Source: Bacteroidetes bacterium GWF2_33_16
GTDB taxonomy: Bacteria > Bacteroidota > Bacteroidia > Bacteroidales > UBA12077
DNA: 64,000 bases
Direction: 5' to 3'
Assembly: GCA_001768565.1 (NCBI GenBank)
Contig: MEOE01000023.1
Span: 62,001 to 126,000 of the forward strand
Shown here: one piece after another, positions 47,388 to 55,929 of the stretch
Layout of the letters: each line of letters opens with the position of its first letter
How positions within the stretch are numbered: position 1 is the stretch's first letter
Made by a program: the position numbers and the translations under genes
Notes under the pieces: model-generated
The model's database searches: none
Told to the model about the DNA's origin: nothing
Seen by the model: only the letters and a program-made list of their open reading frames with translations

Positions 47388-48707
47388 TTAATTAAATAGC
47401 CTTACAATATCATTTCCGTTGGCATAAATTAGTAATGCCAAGAGAATTATCATCCCCGTTATTTGGGCATATTCCAAGAATTTATCGCTAGGTTTATGTC
47501 CGGTAATCATTTCGTATAATAAAAATGTAACATGGCCTCCATCGAGCGCAGGAATAGGTAAAACATTCATAATGGCCAATATGATCGACAGAAATGCTGT
47601 AAGATTCCAAAAAGCTCTCCAATCCCAAGTACTTGGAAAAATCTTACCAATAGTAATAAAACCACCAAGAGATTTATAAGCTTCTGTTTTAGGCGAGAAG
47701 ATTAGTTTAAGCTGTTTTAAATAACTGCTAAATGTTTCGAGACCTTTATTCACACCAGCTGGGATTGATTCAATAAAGGTATACTCATTGCGTTCAAGTT
47801 CGAAAAACTTAGTTATTGTACCATCAGGTCCAATACCAAGCAATCCATTATCAGGAACAACAGTTGTAACATAAATGGTGTCAGTTTCTCTTAATAGAGC
47901 AACTTTTACTTCTTGTGTTTTGTATTTTGCCAAGCTATCTTTGAACTCATCGAAAAACTTTATTGATGATTCATTTAATCCAATAATCTGATCACCAATC
48001 TGCATTCCTGCTTCATCGGCCTTTGATTCTTTAGAAAAGCCAGCAATATAAAAGGGAATACGCACTTCTATAAAATCTGTAGCTTTTAGTAATTGTGGTA
48101 TTAAAGATTGAGGAACAGGTATTTCGCGTTTTTCGCCGTTACGATCAACTTGAATTGTTTTACCATCATTTAAAACAATAAAAGGAATAATTTGATAAAA
48201 ATCGTTAACTTCTTTATTATCAACAGAAATTATTTTATCACCATTTCGCAAGCCAATTTCATAAGCTAACGAATCGACCATAATTCCATTGTTTACATTT
48301 TTAGTAGGCAAAAACTGATCTCCCCATGTATAGAGAATAGCAGAATAAATTACTAGTGCTAGAACAAAATTCACCAATACACCACCAAGCATAATAAGCA
48401 ATCGCTGCCATGTTGGTTTTGATCTAAATTCGTAAGGTTGTGCAGGTTGCTTCATTTGTTCCTTATCCATCGACTCATCAATCATTCCTGATATTTTCAC
48501 ATATCCTCCAAGAGGAAGCCAACCAATACCATATTCTGTTTCGCCAATTTGTTTCTTGAATAGCGAAAACCCTGGATTAAAAAATAAGTAGAATTTCTCA
48601 ACCCTTGTTTTAAAAAGTTTTGCAAATAAAAAATGACCAAGCTCATGCAATACAACCAATATAGAAATGGCTAATAAAAATTGCCCCGTTTTAACTAAAA
48701 TTTCCAT
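47388..48707 (-). CDS. rseP: Site-2 protease RseP
   Basis: The 439-residue membrane protease has the zinc motif HELGH (21-25) in the first helix, FNPGFSLFKKQIGETEYGIG after it, one or two PDZ regions (about 130-310), and the third zinc ligand motif LPIPALDGGHV (about 389-399). It cuts membrane-embedded anti-sigma factors and remnant signal peptides. Unlike most genes here it has a clear AAGGAGA box before the ATG (48713-48719). It starts 16 bp after dxr. Confidence 0.95.
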   Translation of the reverse strand: MEILVKTGQFLLAISILVVLHELGHFLFAKLFKTRVEKFYLFFNPGFSLFKKQIGETEYGIGWLPLGGYVKISGMIDESMDKEQMKQPAQPYEFRSKPTWQRLLIMLGGVLVNFVLALVIYSAILYTWGDQFLPTKNVNNGIMVDSLAYEIGLRNGDKIISVDNKEVNDFYQIIPFIVLNDGKTIQVDRNGEKREIPVPQSLIPQLLKATDFIEVRIPFYIAGFSKESKADEAGMQIGDQIIGLNESSIKFFDEFKDSLAKYKTQEVKVALLRETDTIYVTTVVPDNGLLGIGPDGTITKFFELERNEYTFIESIPAGVNKGLETFSSYLKQLKLIFSPKTEAYKSLGGFITIGKIFPSTWDWRAFWNLTAFLSIILAIMNVLPIPALDGGHVTFLLYEMITGHKPSDKFLEYAQITGMIILLALLIYANGNDIVRLFN

Positions 48708-48712
48708 TAAAA

Positions 48713-48719
48713 TCTCCTT
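48713..48719 (-). promoter_or_regulatory. Shine-Dalgarno of rseP
   Basis: AAGGAGA on the minus strand, five bases before the rseP ATG. Confidence 0.6.
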
Positions 48720-48723
48720 TATA

Positions 48724-49887
48724 CTATTTAATTATTTTTACTATTAACGTTTCACTATACCTTCTTGTTTCAATATCGGTATTAATTAACTGATCAAGCG
48801 AAGGATTTTTTATATAAGATACATTGTCCATAGCTTTTACAATTACATCAGTCATATCTAAAAATCCTATTTTTTCGTTTAGAAATGCATTTACTGCTAT
48901 TTCGTTTGCAGCATTTAAAATACATGGTATGTTACCCCCTTTTTCCATAGCTAAAAATGCCAACGATAGATTTTTAAAATTCTCTAAATCAGGTTTTTCA
49001 AATGATAGCTGAGGATAATCAATAAAATTAAAACGCTGAAAACCTGCTTTATATCTAAACGGGAAACTCAATGCATACAGTATTGGAAGTTTCATATCAG
49101 GTAATCCCATTTGTGCTTTCATCGACCCATCTTCAAACTGAACTATTGAATGAACAATTGATTGCGGATGTACAATAATATCAATTTGCTCGGGTTTAAG
49201 ATCAAAAAGCCAACGAGCTTCTATTGCCTCGAAACCTTTGTTCATTAGAGTAGCTGAATCGATTGTTATTTTAGCTCCCATATCCCAGTTTGGGTGTTTT
49301 AGTGCCATTGCGGGAGTTACATTTTTTAAAAAATCAAGATTTTTACCACGAAAAGGACCACCTGATGCTGTAAGATAAACTTTTTCGATAGCATTATGAT
49401 TTTCGCCTACCAGACATTGGAAAATAGCAGAATGTTCTGAATCAACAGGGAAGATATTCGTTTTATTTTCTAGTGCAAGATTTCTGATTAGTTCGCCCGC
49501 AACAACTAGCGTTTCTTTATTTGCGAGTGCAATTGTCTTTTTTGCTTTTATGGCGTTTATTGTTGGTAATAGCCCCGAAAAGCCAACCATTGCAGTAAGA
49601 ACAATATCAATTGTATCCATTTCAACCACCTGCGAAATGGCATCTGCTCCAGTATATACCTTAATTGGCAAATCGGATAATGCATCTGTTAACTGGGAAT
49701 ATTTAGATTCATTGGCAATTACCAATGTATTGGGTACAAATTCTCTTGCTTGCTGAATAAGTAAGTCAATATTATTATTAGCAGTAAGTACCTCTACTTC
49801 AAATTTATCAGGAAATTCCCGAATAACATCAAGTGTTTGTTTGCCAATAGAACCTGTGGAACCCAAAATTGCTACCCGTTTTTTCAT
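48724..49887 (-). CDS. dxr: 1-deoxy-D-xylulose-5-phosphate reductoisomerase
   Basis: The 387-residue protein begins KKRVAILGSTGSIGKQTLDV, the NADPH-binding signature, and shows IALANKETLVVAG, PVDSEHSAIFQCL, LTASGGPFRG, HPNWDMGAKITIDSATLMNK and IEARWLFDL, all diagnostic of Dxr. It makes methyl-erythritol phosphate in the non-mevalonate isoprenoid pathway. It sits between the M23 peptidase gene and rseP in an operon, an order typical of Bacteroidota. Confidence 0.97.
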   Translation of the reverse strand: MKKRVAILGSTGSIGKQTLDVIREFPDKFEVEVLTANNNIDLLIQQAREFVPNTLVIANESKYSQLTDALSDLPIKVYTGADAISQVVEMDTIDIVLTAMVGFSGLLPTINAIKAKKTIALANKETLVVAGELIRNLALENKTNIFPVDSEHSAIFQCLVGENHNAIEKVYLTASGGPFRGKNLDFLKNVTPAMALKHPNWDMGAKITIDSATLMNKGFEAIEARWLFDLKPEQIDIIVHPQSIVHSIVQFEDGSMKAQMGLPDMKLPILYALSFPFRYKAGFQRFNFIDYPQLSFEKPDLENFKNLSLAFLAMEKGGNIPCILNAANEIAVNAFLNEKIGFLDMTDVIVKAMDNVSYIKNPSLDQLINTDIETRRYSETLIVKIIK

Positions 49888-49916
49888 TAAATATAATTAC
49901 CTCTCTTAATAACTGT

Positions 49917-50780
49917 TTAAAATGAAATAAAATCTTCGGGATTAATTGGGGTGCCATTATGCCACAATTCAAAATGAAGATGTGGACCACTTGTAAGTTC
50001 ACCTGAATTTCCAATAATTGCAATTGCCTCACCTGCCGAAACATGATTACCTGCCTTTTTCAATAGCTCAGAATTATGTTTATATATTGAAATCAGATTA
50101 TTATCGTGTTGAATTTGTATTACATAACCTGTTTCGAGAGTCCAATTGGCTAAAACGACCGTTCCGCTTAGGGTTGCAACAACAACCTTATTTGCAGCAG
50201 CTACAATGTCGGTACCAAAATGATTTTCATTGGGATTAAACGAATTGGTTATAATCCCTTTTACGGGTGGGAAAAAATGAATTGTAGAAAAATCTGTTTT
50301 TTTGCCAGGGTTTGTTAAAACAGACAGATTAAACAACTCCTCTTCTTCTATTTGTTGTCGCAAAATTGAATCATGTTCCGATTTAGTGAATGAAATATCC
50401 TGATACCTAACCATTGAATCCTGTGCATTTTCGAAGCTAAGTGGAACTTCGCCCCTAATAATACGATTTATACTTGCAAAATATCGATCACGAATTTCAA
50501 TAGCATTCTCAAGCGAATCTAATTTATAAACATTATTAATAATATTTCGGCGCATATTACCATCAGGATAACCAGGAATAAACTCCCTGATTGGAGTAAA
50601 TGCTATAAGAACTGTTACCGAGGCAATTAAAAAAATAAGCGCTGTACCTGCAATAGTAAATACATTTAACCGCGAAAGTCTCATGAACCAGACTTCTTCA
50701 AAGGTATTGTCGTTATAAATTATTAAACGATATTTATGTTTCAGCTTATTAACAATATGTTTTTTCTTTTCTGTAGCCAT
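49917..50780 (-). CDS. M23-family peptidase with N-terminal membrane anchor
   Basis: The 287-residue protein has a transmembrane helix (about 38-58), a coiled-coil-like stretch (90-165) and a C-terminal LytM domain with NHFGTDIVAAANKVVVATL, IYKHNSEL and HLHFELWHNG (zinc and catalytic His positions preserved). It could be an active peptidoglycan endopeptidase or an activator of amidases in the periplasm. It is the first gene of the dxr-rseP-tatA operon, separated from dxr by 29 bp. Confidence 0.9.
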   Translation of the reverse strand: MATEKKKHIVNKLKHKYRLIIYNDNTFEEVWFMRLSRLNVFTIAGTALIFLIASVTVLIAFTPIREFIPGYPDGNMRRNIINNVYKLDSLENAIEIRDRYFASINRIIRGEVPLSFENAQDSMVRYQDISFTKSEHDSILRQQIEEEELFNLSVLTNPGKKTDFSTIHFFPPVKGIITNSFNPNENHFGTDIVAAANKVVVATLSGTVVLANWTLETGYVIQIQHDNNLISIYKHNSELLKKAGNHVSAGEAIAIIGNSGELTSGPHLHFELWHNGTPINPEDFISF

Positions 50781-50923
50781 CTGCCATATATAAAAAATAA
50801 TTTATGCAAAGATATAAGTTTTCTTAAATGAAATCAGGGCTAAAATTACTTTCAAATAATCATTTAACAAACTATATAAACGAAATAATTGGGATTTTAT
50901 CATTTATTAAAATAAGTAAAATA

Positions 50924-50955
50924 GAAGAGCCTGACACAAAAGTGTCAGGCTCTTC
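50924..50955 (-). terminator. Terminator of the initiator tRNA
   Basis: GAAGAGCCTGACAC (50924-50937) pairs perfectly with GTGTCAGGCTCTTC (50942-50955) around a four-base loop, starting 6 bp beyond the tRNA 3' end. Confidence 0.88.
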
Positions 50956-50960
50956 TTTAG

Positions 50961-51033
<73 letters not shown>

Positions 51034-51257
51034 ATATATCTTTAGTTTATATCAACTTCTTGTTTATTGCGGTTGCAAAGTTAACAGATGATTTATAAAA
51101 AACAAAATATTTCTCAATTATTATAAATCTTTCTTTACTAATTTATCTAAATATTTGAAATCCTATTATATAGAGATATTCATTTTACCTCTTTTAAAAC
51201 ATTTCAACAATCAACATCCTTTTATTAACTTACTATATCAGCAATAGAAAAAACTGC

Positions 51258-51265
51258 TACTTTTG
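51258..51265 (+). promoter_or_regulatory. Possible -7 box of the PurF-like gene
   Basis: TACTTTTG matches TAnnTTTG, 25 bp before the ATG at 51291. No TTG at the expected -33 position is seen. Confidence 0.4.
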
Positions 51266-51290
51266 CCACTAAATAAATACTTTTTTTCTT

Positions 51291-52697
51291 ATGAGTGGAT
51301 TTTTTGGCAGTATCTCGAAAAAAGATTGTGTTTCGGATGTTTTTTATGGAACCGATTATCATTCGCATCTAGGAACAAAGCGCGCAGGAATGGCATTTTT
51401 TTCTGCAGAAAAAGGATTCCAGAGAGCTATTCATAGTCTCGAAGATGGATACTTCCGGAATAAATTTGAAAATGACATAACCTATTTTTCAGGTACAATT
51501 GGCATTGGGGTTATTAGTGACAACGAGGCACAACCAATTATGGTAACATCACATTTGGGGAAATTTGCTGTCGCCACGGTAAGTAAAATTGTAAACATTG
51601 ATGAGCTTGCAGAGGAATTATTAAAAAGACACCGTACGTTTTCCGAAACCAGTCAGGGTTCAATTAATCCTACAGAGTTGGTTTCTATGTTAATCGCCGA
51701 AGGGAAAGACTTTAAATCAGGAATTGAAAATGTTTATAATCGTGTTAAAGGATCCTGTTCCATGCTTATTTTAACTGAAACCAGCATTATTGCTGCCCGC
51801 GATAAATTAGGACGCACACCTATAATAATTGGTAAAAACGAATATGCATACTCAGCCACCTTCGAAACATGTGCTTTCCCAAATCTCAACTACGAAATAG
51901 ATAAGTATATTGGTCCTGGTGAAATCATTGAAATAACTTCTGATGGATATCAGCAACTTAGAAAACCAAACGACAAAATGCAGATTTGTTCGTTTCTTTG
52001 GGTTTATTATGGTTATCCGCCTTCATTCTATGAGAACATAAATGTTGACGAAACCCGCTATCGATGTGGAGAAGCATTGGCAAAAAAAGATTCTATCGAT
52101 GCTGATTTTGTTGCAGGCATTCCAGATTCGGGTGTTGGTCATGCAATGGGTTATAGCAATGAAAAGAAGATACCGCATCAACGACCCTATTCGAAATACA
52201 CACCTACCTGGCCTCGGAGTTTTATGCCTCAAAGTCAGCATATGAGAGATTTGGTTGCCAAAATGAAATTAATACCAAATAGCTCAGTGATTAAAGATAA
52301 AAGAGGTATTTTTCTTGATGATTCAATTGTAAGAGGTACACAACTAAAAGATAATGTACATGATTTGCATAAAGCTGGCATAAAAGAAGTTCATATGCGC
52401 ATTGCCTGTCCTCCTCTCACCTATCCCTGCGAATTTTTAAACTTTAGCAGATCGAGATCAAATCTTGATCTTGCAACACATAACGCAGTAAAACAATTGG
52501 AAGGAAAAGAAAACGTTGATATGAAAGAATACTCTGATACAGCAAACGGTAAATATGCAGCTATGGTAGATAAAATTCGAGAGAATCTTGATCTTACAAG
52601 TCTTAAGTTCCAACAATTGGATGATCTTGTAAAAGCAATTGGGATGCCAAAAGAAAAACTTTGCACTCATTGCTGGGATGGATCAAGCTATTATTAA
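51291..52697 (+). CDS. PurF-like PRPP amidotransferase homologue with degenerate glutaminase site
   Basis: The 468-residue protein has the two-domain layout of class-II glutamine phosphoribosylpyrophosphate amidotransferase. The phosphoribosyltransferase half is intact (GIFLDDSIVRGTQ, 339-351), and Cys233, Cys380, Cys458 and Cys461 fall where the 4Fe-4S ligands of Bacillus PurF lie. The glutaminase half is not intact: the catalytic Cys after Met is Ser (MSGFFG), the Arg-containing loop before EAQP is deleted (GIGVISDNEAQP), and the Asn-Gly pair is replaced (VATVSKIVN). Glutamine hydrolysis is therefore unlikely. It may use free ammonia, regulate another PurF, or have a different PRPP role. 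Confidence 0.85.
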   Translation: MSGFFGSISKKDCVSDVFYGTDYHSHLGTKRAGMAFFSAEKGFQRAIHSLEDGYFRNKFENDITYFSGTIGIGVISDNEAQPIMVTSHLGKFAVATVSKIVNIDELAEELLKRHRTFSETSQGSINPTELVSMLIAEGKDFKSGIENVYNRVKGSCSMLILTETSIIAARDKLGRTPIIIGKNEYAYSATFETCAFPNLNYEIDKYIGPGEIIEITSDGYQQLRKPNDKMQICSFLWVYYGYPPSFYENINVDETRYRCGEALAKKDSIDADFVAGIPDSGVGHAMGYSNEKKIPHQRPYSKYTPTWPRSFMPQSQHMRDLVAKMKLIPNSSVIKDKRGIFLDDSIVRGTQLKDNVHDLHKAGIKEVHMRIACPPLTYPCEFLNFSRSRSNLDLATHNAVKQLEGKENVDMKEYSDTANGKYAAMVDKIRENLDLTSLKFQQLDDLVKAIGMPKEKLCTHCWDGSSYY

Positions 52698-52713
52698 AAT
52701 TTTATAAATTTCT

Positions 52714-52743
52714 AACAAAGCCTTGACTAATCAAGGCTTTGTT
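52714..52743 (+). terminator. Terminator of the PurF-like gene
   Basis: AACAAAGCCTTGA (52714-52726) pairs perfectly with TCAAGGCTTTGTT (52731-52743), 17 bp after the stop. Confidence 0.88.
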
Positions 52744-52903
52744 ATTATATCAACACTCCTGTTTTTAGCAGAACGGACATGTGTTAAAAAAAAACTCTTT
52801 TTTTTGTGGCCATTCCTCAATGAAATTGTTAATTTCATCAATTTACTATAACTTATTCATGTCAAAATCGTTATAGTAATTAATTATTTTATTTATAGCT
52901 AAA

Positions 52904-55168
52904 ATGAAAAAAATTCTCATTATTGTGATACTCGGCTTGTTCGCAAGAGAGTTATTACATGCCCAAAACTGGAATGAGATTTTTTATTTAGAAACCGATG
53001 CAGAATACGCTCTTGAAGAAAAAAATTTCGATAAAGCATTAGATATTTATCAAAAAATTCTAAAGAGGGTTCCTGAAAGCGCCTTGGTAAAGTTTAAAAT
53101 TGGAATAACCTACTTAAAAACTGATGATCAGCAACAATTGGCTATTGGCTACTTGGAAGATGCAGTAAAAGATGTAGCTCAAGATTTTGATGGCAAATCA
53201 ATTTCAGAAACCCGTGCACCCATTGAAGCTCATTTGTATTTAGGTTTTGCTTACCAAAATGCGGGCAAATTAACTGATGCTTTAACATCATATAAAAACT
53301 ACAAAGAGCTGATCGATCCAAGCAACCAGTATTTTAGCCTGGTAAATCAATATATAGAAAGCTGTTCAAATGCAGAGAAACAACTAAAATCTCCAAAAAA
53401 TATTAAATTAAAAAACTTTGGTGAATCTATTAATGATAAAAATTCAAATTTTAATGCCGTAATTTCTGGAGATGGAAGCACAATGGCTTACACATCATAT
53501 ACAATAAATTATATTGATTTGTTTGTAAGCAAGAAATCTGGAGAACAATGGAGCAAACCTAAAAATGTTACCGATCAGATTAGTAAAAAATATTATTTAA
53601 AAACCACTGGTATTTCATATGATGGAAATACTATATACTTAGCTACTGACGATCCTTTAAATAACGATTTGTTTGAAAGTGCTTACGATGGGTCTAGTTG
53701 GGCGAATGCGAAAAAAATGGATAAGATTTTTAATACTAAATCAAACGAAACGCATGCATCACCATCGAAAGATGGAAACACGATTTACTTTACAAGTGAT
53801 CGACCAGGAGGGTTAGGTGGTTTAGATATTTATAAATCGACCAAAGATGAAAAAGGCAAATGGGGCCCTGCAATAAATCTAGGCTCAAAAATTAACACAG
53901 CCTTTAATGAAGAAACTCCCTTTATAACTCCAGATGGAAAATTTCTTTTTTTTAGTTCACAGGGTCATAATAGCATGGGTGGTTATGATATTTATTATAT
54001 TGATTTGAATGGAGATCAGGAAGTAGTTAATATTAGGTATCCAATAAATACTACTGGTAACGACCTATTTTATACTCCAGGAGAAAATCTTCAAACTGGA
54101 TATTTTTCAAGATTTGACAATACGTCCATTGGGAAAAAAGATATTTATCAGATAAATGTTACCCAAGAAATAATATTAAGAGGTAAAATAATTGGAGAAG
54201 CCGAACTTGCTCAAATACAAACGCCCTTTACAATTGTTTTGTTAAATAAAGAAAATAACGAAACGGTTAATAGTATAGTCTCTTCAGAAACCAACTTTAC
54301 CTGCAATATTACCCCTGGAGATTATTTGGTAACCATTGTTAACGAGAAATTTAACACATTTTCAAAGGATTTTTCTATACCAAAGGATTTTTCGAAAAAC
54401 GAATTTTTATTAGAAGCTAATCTAACAATTATTGAAGATATTAAACCTGAGCCCGAGCCTGTTGCTGAAATTATTACACCGATAATAGAACCTTTAATTG
54501 AACCAGAGCCAGAAATAAAAGAAGAACTAGCAGTAGTAACTCCTCCTGTCGAAGAAACTAAAGAACCAGAACCAGTAACTATTGAGGCTACTATTGAAAA
54601 ACCAATACTTGAAGAACAAAAACCTGAAATAAAAGAAGAAATAATACCAGAGGTTATAGAACCAAAAGAAATAACCAAACCAAAACCTGTTGTAAACATT
54701 GAATTTGCAGATACAGACAAGAAATCATATTCGGTTCAATTGATGGCGCTAAAGAAACCTCTAAACATTGATTGTTTTACAGATCTTCAAAGTTTAGTTA
54801 TAACTCTAAGCTCCGATGGATTCTACAGATATATTGTGGGGTATACAGAATCTTACTCTGAAGCAAATGAACTTAAAAACAAAATAAATCAACTTGGATA
54901 CACATCTGCATTTATAAAAACAAATCCATTTATTCCGAATTACACTATTCAATTAATGGCACTTAAAGCTCCCATAGATTTAAGCTATTTTAAAGATCTA
55001 CCTGTTATTTCAGTTACGAAAGGAGCAGATGAGTTTTATCGTTACACCTTTGGGGCTTATGAATCAGTTCAAAAAGCAAAAGAAGATCTTCAAAAGCTTA
55101 AAGAGCTAGGGTATAAGCAGGTTTTCGTCAGAAAAATAACTCCAGATATTACATTAGCTAATAATTAG
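52904..55168 (+). CDS. PorE-like protein with TPR, PD40, CRD and two SPOR domains
   Basis: The 754-residue protein has a signal peptide (cut near LLHAQ, residue 21), TPR-like helices (28-160), a PD40 propeller (about 180-415: SPSKDGNTIYFTSDRPGG, TPDGKFLFFSSQG), a carboxypeptidase-regulatory-like domain (about 421-505), a Pro/Glu-rich linker (513-602), and two SPOR modules (about 607-675, YSVQLMALKKP; 682-748, YTIQLMALKAP). The first three domains match PorE of the type IX system, but PorE ends with an OmpA-type peptidoglycan-binding domain that is replaced here by SPOR domains, which bind denuded septal glycan. It lies just before ruvA and sprA. Confidence 0.83.
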   Translation: MKKILIIVILGLFARELLHAQNWNEIFYLETDAEYALEEKNFDKALDIYQKILKRVPESALVKFKIGITYLKTDDQQQLAIGYLEDAVKDVAQDFDGKSISETRAPIEAHLYLGFAYQNAGKLTDALTSYKNYKELIDPSNQYFSLVNQYIESCSNAEKQLKSPKNIKLKNFGESINDKNSNFNAVISGDGSTMAYTSYTINYIDLFVSKKSGEQWSKPKNVTDQISKKYYLKTTGISYDGNTIYLATDDPLNNDLFESAYDGSSWANAKKMDKIFNTKSNETHASPSKDGNTIYFTSDRPGGLGGLDIYKSTKDEKGKWGPAINLGSKINTAFNEETPFITPDGKFLFFSSQGHNSMGGYDIYYIDLNGDQEVVNIRYPINTTGNDLFYTPGENLQTGYFSRFDNTSIGKKDIYQINVTQEIILRGKIIGEAELAQIQTPFTIVLLNKENNETVNSIVSSETNFTCNITPGDYLVTIVNEKFNTFSKDFSIPKDFSKNEFLLEANLTIIEDIKPEPEPVAEIITPIIEPLIEPEPEIKEELAVVTPPVEETKEPEPVTIEATIEKPILEEQKPEIKEEIIPEVIEPKEITKPKPVVNIEFADTDKKSYSVQLMALKKPLNIDCFTDLQSLVITLSSDGFYRYIVGYTESYSEANELKNKINQLGYTSAFIKTNPFIPNYTIQLMALKAPIDLSYFKDLPVISVTKGADEFYRYTFGAYESVQKAKEDLQKLKELGYKQVFVRKITPDITLANN

Positions 55169-55336
55169 CATTTAAAAATCTTAATTTATTATTCCCTATT
55201 TTTTGGATTTAAGAATCTATCAGGAAAGAATTCTGAAACATCAAAATAAAATTCTTAAAAACTTGCATTCTGAATCTCAAAATTATTTACATCACCGTTT
55301 TTTATGTATTTTTAGCGTTTGTAAAAATTTGTTATT

Positions 55337-55918
55337 ATGTTCGAATATATAAACGGTGAAATCAAAGACCTTACTCCAACTTATTTGGTATTAGAAAATG
55401 CGGGTATTGGTTACTTTATCCATATTTCAGTTAGTACCTACACCAAGTTACATGACAAAAAAAACTGTGCTGTTTTTATTCATCAGGTGATTAGAGAAGA
55501 TGCTCATTTGTTATTTGGTTTTGCTGATAAAATTGAACGAGAGATTTTTCTTCAATTGATTTCCGTTTCAGGAGTAGGCGCTAATACTGCCAGAATGATG
55601 CTATCATCGCAATCACCTGAAGAAATTCGGTCTGCCATATTACACGGAAATGTTGTTTTACTAAAGAGTATAAAAGGTATTGGAGCAAAAACAGCAGAAA
55701 GAATAATCATTGATTTGCGCGACAAGGTTGGCAAAATAACCGATGATTCAGAAATAGTTCATTCATTAAACAATACTATTAAAGAGGAAGCGTTATCTGC
55801 ATTAGTAATGTTGGGATTTCCTAAGGCAAAAATTGATAAATTATTAAGCGATATACTTAAGGAGCGCCGAGACTTTACAGTTGAAGAACTTATTAAGGAA
55901 TCACTTAAAAGAATTTAA
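55337..55918 (+). CDS. ruvA: Holliday-junction branch-migration protein RuvA
   Basis: The 193-residue protein shows the N-terminal OB region (FEYINGEIKDLTPTYLVLEN), the two helix-hairpin-helix motifs (LISVSGVGANTARMML and LKSIKGIGAKTAERII) and the C-terminal three-helix domain that contacts RuvB (EEALSALVMLGFPKAKIDKL). It binds four-way junctions in the cytoplasm and guides RuvB. ruvB is not in the window. sprA starts 11 bp downstream, a linkage common in Bacteroidota. Confidence 0.97.
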   Translation: MFEYINGEIKDLTPTYLVLENAGIGYFIHISVSTYTKLHDKKNCAVFIHQVIREDAHLLFGFADKIEREIFLQLISVSGVGANTARMMLSSQSPEEIRSAILHGNVVLLKSIKGIGAKTAERIIIDLRDKVGKITDDSEIVHSLNNTIKEEALSALVMLGFPKAKIDKLLSDILKERRDFTVEELIKESLKRI

Positions 55919-55929
55919 TATTTAAAGAG

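Noticed and set aside
54322..54720. Antisense 132-codon frame across the PorE-like gene
   Set aside because: It is the mirror of a Pro/Glu-rich linker in the real gene, giving Ser/Gly-rich low-complexity sequence.
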